Of a stretch of 53,461 nucleotides of DNA, positions 18,697-25,774 are shown piece by piece; position 1 is the first letter of the stretch, and every line of letters begins with the position of its first letter. The position numbers and the translations under genes were made by a program. The DNA comes from Clostridia bacterium (GTDB taxonomy: Bacteria; Bacillota; Clostridia; TANB77; CAG-465): NCBI GenBank assembly GCA_017536445.1, contig JAFXHJ010000018.1, positions 94,772 to 148,232 of the forward strand, written 5' to 3'. The notes beneath the pieces are model-generated. The model worked only from the letters and a program-made list of their open reading frames with translations, was not told the origin of the DNA and ran no database searches.

Positions 18697-19562
18697 TGAG
18701 TAAAAAAGAAGAAATAACTGGTAAGTTATATTTGGTAGGTACACCAATAGGTAATTTAAGAGATATTACTTTACGTGCAATAGATACATTAAAAGAAGTA
18801 GATTTAATACTTGCAGAAGATACAAGACAAACATTAAAGCTACTAAATCACTTGGAAATATCTAAACCACAAATTAGTTACCATAGACACAATGAAAAAG
18901 ATAAAATAGATGAAGTAAGAAGACTTCTAGATGAAGGGAAACAAATTGCATTAGTATCTGATGCTGGTATGCCAAGGATATCTGATCCTGGTGAAGCGTT
19001 AGTAGAAACATTAATAGATGAAGGATATAAGATAGAAGTTATACCTGGTGTTACTGCTCTTACTACAGCAATAGCATACACCAACTTTGATTCAGATACC
19101 TTTACATTTGAAGGCTTTTTGCCAATGAGACCAACTAGACGTCGTGAAAGATTAGAAAGTCTTAAATATGAAACAAGAACAATGGTATTCTATGAAGCAC
19201 CACATAAGATTTTATATACATTAAAAGATATATTAAAACATTTAGGCGAAAGAAGAATATGTATAGCAAGAGAACTTACAAAGCTTCATGAAGAATGTAG
19301 ATATTCTACACTTACTGAACAAATAGAAGAAATTGAAACAAACGGTATTAAGGGTGAAATTGTTTTAATTGTTGAAGGTAATATTGAAGGCGAGAGCTTA
19401 AAAAAAGAAGAAGAAAATGAAAAACTTGGAATAGATAAAATGACAGATAGAGAACTTGTAGAATATTATGTTGGACAAGGAATGGATAAAAAAGAAGCAA
19501 TAAAGAAAGTAGCAAAAGAAAGAGGAAAAACAAAGAACGAAGTATATATGGAGTGTGTTTAA
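18696..19562 (+). CDS. rsmI: 16S rRNA cytidine-1402 2'-O-methyltransferase
   Basis: 288 residues of the tetrapyrrole-methylase fold. GKLYLVGTPIGNLRDITLRA, ILAEDTRQTLKLL, LVSDAGMPRISDPG and VIPGVTALTTAI are signature segments of RsmI, which methylates the ribose of C1402 in the decoding centre. It sits between trmN6 and rnhB with a one-base overlap upstream and no gap downstream. The C-terminal region (about 240-288) is Lys/Glu-rich and helical as usual. Confidence 0.97.
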   Translation: MSKKEEITGKLYLVGTPIGNLRDITLRAIDTLKEVDLILAEDTRQTLKLLNHLEISKPQISYHRHNEKDKIDEVRRLLDEGKQIALVSDAGMPRISDPGEALVETLIDEGYKIEVIPGVTALTTAIAYTNFDSDTFTFEGFLPMRPTRRRERLESLKYETRTMVFYEAPHKILYTLKDILKHLGERRICIARELTKLHEECRYSTLTEQIEEIETNGIKGEIVLIVEGNIEGESLKKEEENEKLGIDKMTDRELVEYYVGQGMDKKEAIKKVAKERGKTKNEVYMECV

Positions 19563-20186
19563 ATGACAGAAAAAGAACAACTTAGATTAGATAAAATGTT
19601 AGAGTACGAAAGAGCGTTATATGCTAAAGGATATGAATTTGTATGTGGAATAGATGAAGCTGGGCGTGGACCGCTTTGTGGACCAGTTGTAGCAGCTGCA
19701 GTTATTCTTAAAAAAGATGATCATATTGAAGGTGTAAATGATTCTAAGAAACTTTCAGAAAAGAAAAGAGAACAATTATTTGAAACTATAAAGGAAAGAG
19801 CTGTAGCTTGGTCTGTTGGTATAGTAGATGAAGAAACAATAGATAATATAAACATACTAGAAGCAACAAGGCTTGCTATGAAAAAAGCAGTAGAAGGATT
19901 GAAGCAAAAACCAGACTTTGCATTAGTAGATGCAGAAAAGAAAGTGCCAATAGATGTACCATATTCACCAATTATTAAAGGTGATGCGCTAAGTGAATCT
20001 ATTGCAGCAGCATCTATTATAGCTAAGGTAACAAGAGATCATATGATAATTGAACTAGACAAAGAATATCCAGAGTATGGATTTGCTAAAAACAAAGGAT
20101 ATGGAACAAAAGAACATACAGAAGCAATTAAAAAATATGGGCTTTGTAAAGCACATAGAAAGAGCTTTTGTAAGAAATTTATCTAG
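19563..20186 (+). CDS. rnhB: Ribonuclease HII
   Basis: 207 residues. RNase HII cleaves RNA in RNA-DNA hybrids and at single embedded ribonucleotides. GIDEAGRGPLCGPVVAAAVIL carries the first two acidic metal ligands. DALSESIAAASIIAKVTRD and GYGTKEHTEAI carry the remaining signature. The start codon follows the rsmI stop directly, so translation is probably coupled. Confidence 0.97.
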   Translation: MTEKEQLRLDKMLEYERALYAKGYEFVCGIDEAGRGPLCGPVVAAAVILKKDDHIEGVNDSKKLSEKKREQLFETIKERAVAWSVGIVDEETIDNINILEATRLAMKKAVEGLKQKPDFALVDAEKKVPIDVPYSPIIKGDALSESIAAASIIAKVTRDHMIIELDKEYPEYGFAKNKGYGTKEHTEAIKKYGLCKAHRKSFCKKFI

Positions 20187-20195
20187 GAGGTAAAT

Positions 20196-20396
20196 ATGAC
20201 AGTTGCATTTAAAGTGGAAGGTATGATGTGTGGCGGTTGCGAAAATAGAGTTAAAAATGCGTTAAAAGATATGGATGGAGTAATAGTCGTAGCTGCAAGT
20301 CATGAAACTAAAACAGTTATAGTAACTACGGATAGAGATATAACTAATATACTCAAAGATAAAATTGAAGCATTAGGCTTTGATGTAATAGATTAA
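20196..20396 (+). CDS. copZ: Heavy-metal-binding (copper chaperone) protein
   Basis: 66-residue ferredoxin-like HMA domain with the MMCGGCENRV metal loop (CxxC). Such proteins carry Cu(I) in the cytosol and hand it to a CPx-type ATPase; one follows 18 bases downstream. TAGGAGG precedes the start. The pairing supports copper export, although other soft metals cannot be excluded. Confidence 0.85.
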   Translation: MTVAFKVEGMMCGGCENRVKNALKDMDGVIVVAASHETKTVIVTTDRDITNILKDKIEALGFDVID

Positions 20397-20414
20397 TTAA
20401 ATGGGTAATAATAT

Positions 20415-22610
20415 ATGAAAAAAGTAATTTTAAGTATAGGTGGAATGAGCTGTAGTGCTTGTTCTTCGGGGTTAGAAAAATATTTGAATAAGCAGGAAGG
20501 AATAAAAGCATCAGTTAATCTGGTGCTTGCTCAGGCTTTAGTAGAATACGATGAAACTAAGGTAAATGTAAAACAAATAGAAGAGTATATTAAAGAAGCT
20601 GGTTTTGAGTCTTTAGGTATATATAATCCTAAAAAAGAAAATAGAAAGAATATGAATAAACTCTGGTTAATATTATTTGGAATATTAACTTTAGTTACTA
20701 TGTATGTCTCTATGGGAGAAATGTTTAATATACCTGTACCAGGATTTATTAGTATGGATAAAAGTCCGATAGTATATTCTATACTTTTATGTATATTTGC
20801 AATATGTGCTCTTATTTATGGTAGAGATATATTAATAACTGGAGTAAAAAGATTTATTAAGACGATGCCTAATATGGATACTCTAGTAACATTAGGAGTC
20901 CTTGCAAGTTTCATATATAGCTTTATTAATATGATACTTGTATTTGCTGGAAAGCATGAACTAGTGCATAATTTGTATTTTGAAGCTTGTGTATCTGTAG
21001 TATTCTTTGTAAAACTAGGTAGATATATAGACTATAACAGTAAAGAGAAGACTAAAGAGGCAATAAAAGACCTTGTTAAAATAACTCCAGAATATGCAAT
21101 AATAAAAACAAAAGATGGAGATAAAAAGGTTACTATAGATGAAGTAAAAGTAGGAGACATACTTGTATGTAAAGCAGGGGATAGAGTCGCAGTGGATGGT
21201 ACTGTAATAAGTGGTTCTGCACACGTAGATGAGTCGTTTATAACTGGCGAATCATTACCTAGAAAGAAAGTAACAGATTCTAAGGTTATCGCGGGAAGCA
21301 TTAACTATGATGGATACTTTGAGTATAGAGCTGAACGTATAGGTAAAGATTCTACAATATCTGAAATAGTACATTTAGTATCTGAAGCATCAAATACTAA
21401 ACCTAAAATAGCTAAATATGCAGATTATGTATGTGGAATATTTGTAGCAGTAGTAATAGGAATAGCAATATTTACACTATGCATGTATATTATGTTTGAT
21501 TTAGGATTTAAAGAGGGAATAAAACACTTTGTAAATGTGCTTGTGGTAGCATGCCCTTGTGCGTTAGGCTTAGCAACTCCACTTGCTGTAGTAATAAGTG
21601 AAGGTAAACTTGCTAAACGTGGAATACTTGTTAAGTCTAGTGACGTATTAGAAACTGCAAATAAAATTAATACAGTAGTAATGGACAAAACAGGGACATT
21701 AACAAATGGTGAAGTTAGTATATATGAAGTATTAAATTATACAAATGATATAGATAATGTAGAGATAATGCAAATAGTAGGAAGTTTAGAAAGACATTCT
21801 ACACATCCTATTGCTTATCCGTTTATTAAATACCTAGATGAAATAGGAAGGCGTGAACTTGATGTAGAATATTTCGAAGAATTACCTGGTGTAGGTATAA
21901 GAGGTAAAGTTGGAGATTTTGAATACTATGTTGGAAACGGAAGAGTATTTCAAATATTAGGAGTAGAAAACAAATTCTTAAAGAATGAAGAACGCTTAGC
22001 AGCTGCTGGCTGTAGTATTATGTATGTAATTAAAAACTTCCAAGTAATTGCGTTAATAGGTGTAAAAGATACAATAAGAAAAGGTTCTTATGATGCAATG
22101 GCAGAACTATTTAAGATGGATAAGAAATTCATAATGCTTACTGGAGATAACGGCTTAACAGCAAAAACTGTTGCAAACGAACTTAATATCTATAGAGTAA
22201 TTGCAAATGTACTTCCTAAAGATAAGACAGAAAAAATACGAGAATTAATAGATAATGGTAAGTATGTTATGATGGTTGGCGATGGAATAAATGATGCACC
22301 GGCTTTAGCTACAGCAACTATAGGAGTTTCTATGCATAGTGGAACAGATATAGCGCAAAACTCTGCAGATGTAATTCTTATGAACAACGATATATCTAGT
22401 ATTGCTGAACTATTTAGAACAAGCAAGAAAACACTAAATGTAATTAAGTCTAATATGTTCTGGGCATTTGCATATAACACGGTTATGATAACGATAGCAT
22501 CTGGAATACTTGAAAGATTTGGAATAGGGTTAACACCAATGTATGCAAGTATGGCAATGATGTTTAGTAGCATAACAGTAATATTAAATTCATTTAGATT
22601 AAAGAGATAA
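20415..22610 (+). CDS. copA: Copper-exporting P1B-type ATPase
   Basis: 731 residues. One N-terminal HMA domain (GGMSCSACSSGLEKYL, about 1-70) precedes eight predicted membrane segments. VACPCALGLATPLAV holds the transport-site CPC, MDKTGTLTNG is the phosphorylation site, and TGDN with GDGINDAPAL completes the hinge. The actuator is TGESLPRKK. This is the Cu(I)-efflux type. It is the last gene of the trmN6-rsmI-rnhB-copZ-copA run. The ribosome site is weak (GGGTAAT). Confidence 0.92.
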   Translation: MKKVILSIGGMSCSACSSGLEKYLNKQEGIKASVNLVLAQALVEYDETKVNVKQIEEYIKEAGFESLGIYNPKKENRKNMNKLWLILFGILTLVTMYVSMGEMFNIPVPGFISMDKSPIVYSILLCIFAICALIYGRDILITGVKRFIKTMPNMDTLVTLGVLASFIYSFINMILVFAGKHELVHNLYFEACVSVVFFVKLGRYIDYNSKEKTKEAIKDLVKITPEYAIIKTKDGDKKVTIDEVKVGDILVCKAGDRVAVDGTVISGSAHVDESFITGESLPRKKVTDSKVIAGSINYDGYFEYRAERIGKDSTISEIVHLVSEASNTKPKIAKYADYVCGIFVAVVIGIAIFTLCMYIMFDLGFKEGIKHFVNVLVVACPCALGLATPLAVVISEGKLAKRGILVKSSDVLETANKINTVVMDKTGTLTNGEVSIYEVLNYTNDIDNVEIMQIVGSLERHSTHPIAYPFIKYLDEIGRRELDVEYFEELPGVGIRGKVGDFEYYVGNGRVFQILGVENKFLKNEERLAAAGCSIMYVIKNFQVIALIGVKDTIRKGSYDAMAELFKMDKKFIMLTGDNGLTAKTVANELNIYRVIANVLPKDKTEKIRELIDNGKYVMMVGDGINDAPALATATIGVSMHSGTDIAQNSADVILMNNDISSIAELFRTSKKTLNVIKSNMFWAFAYNTVMITIASGILERFGIGLTPMYASMAMMFSSITVILNSFRLKR

Positions 22611-22659
22611 AGTGACAATGTAGAAAAAGCACTAGTTTTGTCGAATGGACATATTTTGG

Positions 22660-22689
22660 TTGACAATTTCATATTACCTAAGGTATAAT
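22660..22689 (+). promoter_or_regulatory. Strong sigma-A promoter of the small RNA
   Basis: Perfect TTGACA (22660-22665) and perfect TATAAT (22684-22689) with an 18-base spacer. Transcription should begin near 22696. No protein gene follows before the terminator at 22830. Confidence 0.85.
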
Positions 22690-22695
22690 GTATAT

Positions 22696-22860
22696 AATAT
22701 TAATGGTACTGAAAAGTACTAGTATAAATGTTAGTCGCCACCTTGTTGGCGGGGTATAAATGCACAAGTGGACGAAATGTAATTCGCAACCCTACTTGCG
22801 AACAATAAATGCGTAGGTGGACAAATTAGAAATCTATCCCATATGGGATAGATTTTCTTA
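22696..22860 (+). ncRNA. Small RNA with two tandem predicted pseudoknots
   Basis: A transcript of about 165 bases between a consensus promoter and a strong terminator. Unit 1: stem CGCCA/TGGCG (22736-22740, 22747-22751); its loop bases CTTGT (22742-22746) are complementary to ACAAG (22764-22768). Unit 2: stem TTCGCAA/TTGCGAA (22783-22789, 22796-22802); loop CCTAC (22791-22795) is complementary to GTAGG (22813-22817). In both, ATAAATGC precedes and TGGAC follows the second pseudoknot strand. Stem and loop sequences differ while pairing is kept, which argues for RNA structure. A GAAA-capped hairpin at 22706-22719 followed by ATAAATG may be a third, partial unit. The family is unknown to me. Confidence 0.75.
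22830..22860 (+). terminator. Intrinsic terminator of the small RNA
   Basis: AAATCTATCCC (22830-22840), loop ATAT, GGGATAGATTT (22845-22855), then TTCTTATCT. It separates the RNA from the independent rpmF promoter. Confidence 0.9.
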
Positions 22861-22924
22861 TCTATAAGGGGTAATAATGAAGATAGAATTTAAGTACTAA
22901 ATTTATAACTTTAATAAAAATCAC

Positions 22925-22953
22925 TTGACAATATTTAACTCGTGCTATATAAT
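22925..22953 (+). promoter_or_regulatory. Sigma-A promoter of rpmF
   Basis: TTGACA (22925-22930) and TATAAT (22948-22953) with an ideal 17-base spacer, about 58 bases before rpmF. It shows that rpmF is transcribed separately from the preceding small RNA. Confidence 0.85.
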
Positions 22954-23010
22954 ATATGGGTAATAAGATAATCTCGGGCATTATGTGTTCGCTTAAAGGA
23001 GGGAATAGAA

Positions 23011-23205
23011 ATGGCACAACCAAAAAGAAGATGGTCAAAAGCTAGAACAGGTCTTCGCCGTTCTACATGGAAATTAGAAGAAAAATCATTAGCTACATGT
23101 GAAGCTTGTGGAGAAACAATACTTCCACATAAAGCATGTCCTGCTTGCGGAAAATATAATAAAAGACAAGTAGTAGAAATCAAAACTAAAAAAGAAGAAA
23201 AGTAA
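23011..23205 (+). CDS. rpmF: 50S ribosomal protein L32
   Basis: 64 residues. AQPKRRWSKARTGLRRSTW is the classic L32 start, and CEACGE with CPACGKY forms the four-Cys zinc ribbon, so this is the zinc-binding form. AAAGGAGGG precedes the ATG. The usual upstream partner yceD/DUF177 is absent here. Confidence 0.97.
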   Translation: MAQPKRRWSKARTGLRRSTWKLEEKSLATCEACGETILPHKACPACGKYNKRQVVEIKTKKEEK

Positions 23206-23211
23206 GATAGA

Positions 23212-23238
23212 CCTCACGTAACGTGGGGTTTTACTTTT
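23212..23238 (+). terminator. Intrinsic terminator of rpmF
   Basis: CCTCACG (23212-23218), loop TAA, CGTGGGG (23222-23228), then TTTTACTTTT. One T-G wobble lies in the stem. Confidence 0.8.
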
Positions 23239-23250
23239 ATGAGGAATAAT

Positions 23251-23937
23251 ATGAAAGAGTTAAAAGTAATATATGAAGATAACCACTCAATAGTAGTAAT
23301 AAAGCCTGCAGGTATTCCATCTCAAGCGGATAAAACTGGAGACACGGATATGCTTACTTTGGTTAAAGCGTATATAAAAGAAAAATATAATAAACCAGGA
23401 GAAGTGTTTTTAGGTTTAGTACATAGATTAGATCGTATGACTGAAGGTATTATGGTGTTTGCTAGAACATCTAAAGGTGCTAGTAGACTTTCTGAAGCAA
23501 TACGTAATGGAGACTTTAAGAAAGAATATATTGCTGCTGTAGAAGGAAAATTAGAAGGTACAGGACACCTAGAAAACTATCTATATAAAGATGAAAGAAC
23601 TAATACAAGTAGTGTAGTACCTGAAACTAAAAAAGGGGCTAAACTTGCATCACTAGATTATACAGTAGTTGGTCATACTAATTTTAAGAATAAAGAATAT
23701 ACATATGTTAGAATTAAATTACATACAGGTCGTCACCACCAAATAAGAGTGCAAATGAGTAACATTGGGCATCCGTTATATGGTGATGTTAAGTACGGTG
23801 GAACAAAAGGAGACCTTGCGTTATTTGCATGCTCACTTAAGTTCATTCATCCTACTAAAGACGATATTATGGAATTTAATGTTATGCCAGATAATACTGG
23901 TATATGGGAGGATATAGATGGAGCTAACAGAAATTAA
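23251..23937 (+). CDS. RluA-family pseudouridine synthase
   Basis: 228 residues from the ATG at 23251. GAGGAA six bases ahead decides this start; an in-frame ATG at 23239 overlaps that site. The catalytic motif is LVHRLDRMTEGIMVFAR with the essential Asp, and HTGRHHQIRVQMSNIGHPLYGD is the second signature. It lacks an S4 domain, as in the shorter YhcT-like members. It makes pseudouridine in RNA, but the site cannot be assigned. Its end overlaps prfB by 20 bases. Confidence 0.88.
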   Translation: MKELKVIYEDNHSIVVIKPAGIPSQADKTGDTDMLTLVKAYIKEKYNKPGEVFLGLVHRLDRMTEGIMVFARTSKGASRLSEAIRNGDFKKEYIAAVEGKLEGTGHLENYLYKDERTNTSSVVPETKKGAKLASLDYTVVGHTNFKNKEYTYVRIKLHTGRHHQIRVQMSNIGHPLYGDVKYGGTKGDLALFACSLKFIHPTKDDIMEFNVMPDNTGIWEDIDGANRN

Positions 23938-25021
23938 ATATAGCTTAGAAGAATATACAAAAAGATTAAATGAGATTAAAACTACATTAAAAATAGAAGC
24001 TAAAGAACAAGAATTAAAAGCTTTAGAAGAAAAAACATTAGAGGCGGGATTTTGGGATGATGCTAAGTCAAGCGGAGTTGTTCTAAAAGAAATAAAAGAG
24101 TTAAAGGTAGCTTTAGCTGCGTACTATAAAGTAGCAGATGTAGTAGAAAATGCAGCAGTTTCTTATGAGCTTTTAAAAGAAGAAATGGATGAAAGTATTA
24201 AATCAGATCTTGAAAAAGAAATTGAGTTATTAGAAGGAAAGATAGAAAAACTAGAAGTGTCTTCACTTCTTGCTGAAGAATACGATACATTAAATGCAAT
24301 TGTAACAATACATGCAGGCGCAGGTGGAACAGAATCTCAAGACTGGGCAGAAATGCTAAATAGAATGTATACAAGATGGGCAGAACGTTCAGGGTTTGAG
24401 TATTCTCTTTATGATATGCAAGAAGGTGATGAGGCTGGAATTAAGAGCGTTACATTTGGAGTTAAAGGAATGTATGCTTATGGCTATCTTAAAGCAGAAA
24501 AAGGTGTACACAGACTTGTTAGAATATCTCCTTTTGATGCAAATAAAAGAAGACATACTTCTTTTGCAGCTGTAGATGTAATGCCAGAAATAGAAGATGA
24601 TATAGAAGTAGAAATTAAAGCAGAAGACTTAGAAGTTGGAACATATAGAGCAAGTGGTGCTGGTGGACAACATATTAATAAAACAGACTCTGCAGTAAGA
24701 ATTAAGCATATACCAACTGGTATAGTTGTAGCTTGTCAAACAGAACGTTCTCAAATACAAAATAGAGAAACTTGTATGAAAATGCTTAAAGCTAAACTTT
24801 ATCAATATGAATTAGATAAATCTCAAGAAAGATTAAAAGAAATTAAAGGTGAACTTTCAGAAAATGGTTGGGGAAGCCAAATCCGTTCTTATGTATTTTG
24901 TCCATATACTATGGTTAAAGATCATAGAACAAACGCAGAAATGGGTAATGTACAAGGTGTTATGGATGGAGATTTAGATTTGTTTATATCTGAATATCTA
25001 AAAATGAATGCAAAGAAGTAG
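23918..25021 (+). CDS. prfB: Peptide chain release factor 2, without programmed frameshift
   Basis: 367 residues. RF2 terminates translation at UGA and UAA. The GASGAGGQHINKTDSAVRI equivalent (here RASGAGGQHINKTDSAVRI) holds the GGQ hydrolysis motif, and ILVSFDANKRRHTS-like SPFDANKRRHTSFA precedes it. The usual CUU-UGA frameshift site around codon 25 is absent: the frame is continuous through NEIKTTLKIEAKEQ. The start follows GGGAGG and lies inside the preceding synthase gene, so translation is likely coupled. Confidence 0.95.
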   Translation: MELTEIKYSLEEYTKRLNEIKTTLKIEAKEQELKALEEKTLEAGFWDDAKSSGVVLKEIKELKVALAAYYKVADVVENAAVSYELLKEEMDESIKSDLEKEIELLEGKIEKLEVSSLLAEEYDTLNAIVTIHAGAGGTESQDWAEMLNRMYTRWAERSGFEYSLYDMQEGDEAGIKSVTFGVKGMYAYGYLKAEKGVHRLVRISPFDANKRRHTSFAAVDVMPEIEDDIEVEIKAEDLEVGTYRASGAGGQHINKTDSAVRIKHIPTGIVVACQTERSQIQNRETCMKMLKAKLYQYELDKSQERLKEIKGELSENGWGSQIRSYVFCPYTMVKDHRTNAEMGNVQGVMDGDLDLFISEYLKMNAKK

Positions 25022-25031
25022 AGGTGTACAT

Positions 25032-25364
25032 ATGATTAGAAGAATATTAAGAATTATATTACCAGCTATATTTATAGCATTACTTGTATGTGCTATGCAA
25101 GGTGGCAAAAATATATTAGATGGAATATATATAATATTTCCAGTAGTATACATAGCAATAGTTCTTATGAATGAAAAGTGGGATGTATTAATAAGCTTAA
25201 TATTAACATCTATAGCTTTTATAATTCCAATAAATCTTTTATATAATATGGGAAGTTGCATAGACTTATTAGTCATATATAATGTAATAGCAGGACTTAC
25301 ATATTTAATAAGGTTTGTTATAAGAAAAAAGAAGGATAAAAATAATGCTAGAGAAACTGTTTAA
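25032..25364 (+). CDS. Small membrane protein of unknown function
   Basis: 110 residues starting at ATG 25032, eight bases after GAGGTG; a longer reading from 25008 would overlap the prfB end. It has three to four hydrophobic segments (IILPAIFIALLVC, GIYIIFPVVYIAIVL, LILTSIAFIIPINLL, LLVIYNVIAGLTYLI) and a basic C-terminus. No family is recognised. It overlaps the next small gene by 20 bases. Confidence 0.6.
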   Translation: MIRRILRIILPAIFIALLVCAMQGGKNILDGIYIIFPVVYIAIVLMNEKWDVLISLILTSIAFIIPINLLYNMGSCIDLLVIYNVIAGLTYLIRFVIRKKKDKNNARETV

Positions 25365-25689
25365 TTATTATAATAATAAGTATAAAGTAGAATGGTTACC
25401 AAATGGTGATGTAGATGTTTATGATAAAAATATTAAACAAGAAGAGCATATAGGTTTTGTAATATATTTTAATAAAAATAATAAAGACTATGCTATAACT
25501 GTGGATACGGAAATTATATTTATTCTAAAAAAGAAAAAACAGATATTTACAAATAAAACATATTGGAAACAAATAAATCATATTCATATGGATGAATTTA
25601 GTGAAAAGAAAGTTATAGAAATTATAGATGAGTATTTGAAGTGGGTTATATGTAATTTGCCAATAAATACTACTAGTATATATAAATAA
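25345..25689 (+). CDS. Small unknown protein
   Basis: 114 residues, soluble, mixed alpha/beta by eye (VEWLPNGDVDVYDKN, GFVIYFNKNNKDYAITVDTEIIF, then a C-terminal helix). It has no recognised domain. The start lies within the end of the preceding membrane protein gene and both are closed by one terminator, so they are probably co-expressed with prfB. Confidence 0.55.
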   Translation: MLEKLFNYYNNKYKVEWLPNGDVDVYDKNIKQEEHIGFVIYFNKNNKDYAITVDTEIIFILKKKKQIFTNKTYWKQINHIHMDEFSEKKVIEIIDEYLKWVICNLPINTTSIYK

Positions 25690-25696
25690 AATGTGA

Positions 25697-25736
25697 TATA
25701 ATGTATAGTGGTTTAACATACATTATATCTTTTTAT
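25697..25736 (+). terminator. Intrinsic terminator before uvrA
   Basis: GATATAATGTA (25697-25707) and TACATTATATC (25721-25731) form a perfect 11-bp stem with a 13-base loop, followed by TTTTT. The embedded TATAAT could also act as a -10 box, but no -35 box is visible. Confidence 0.75.
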
Positions 25737-25774
25737 ATATTTAAGAAGAATATATATGTATATAAGGAGGAACT

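Noticed and set aside
22190-22672. 160-residue minus-strand frame opposite the end of copA
   Set aside because: It mirrors the copA coding frame; composition is that of an antisense shadow and the start lies inside the small RNA promoter region.
22696-22860. tmRNA, 6S RNA or SRP RNA
   Set aside because: The sequence is too short and lacks tmRNA ends and tag frame, lacks the long rod with central bubble of 6S RNA, and lacks the SRP GNAR-loop motif.
22696-22860. Riboswitch controlling rpmF
   Set aside because: rpmF has its own consensus promoter downstream of the terminator, so the structured RNA is not a cis leader of rpmF.
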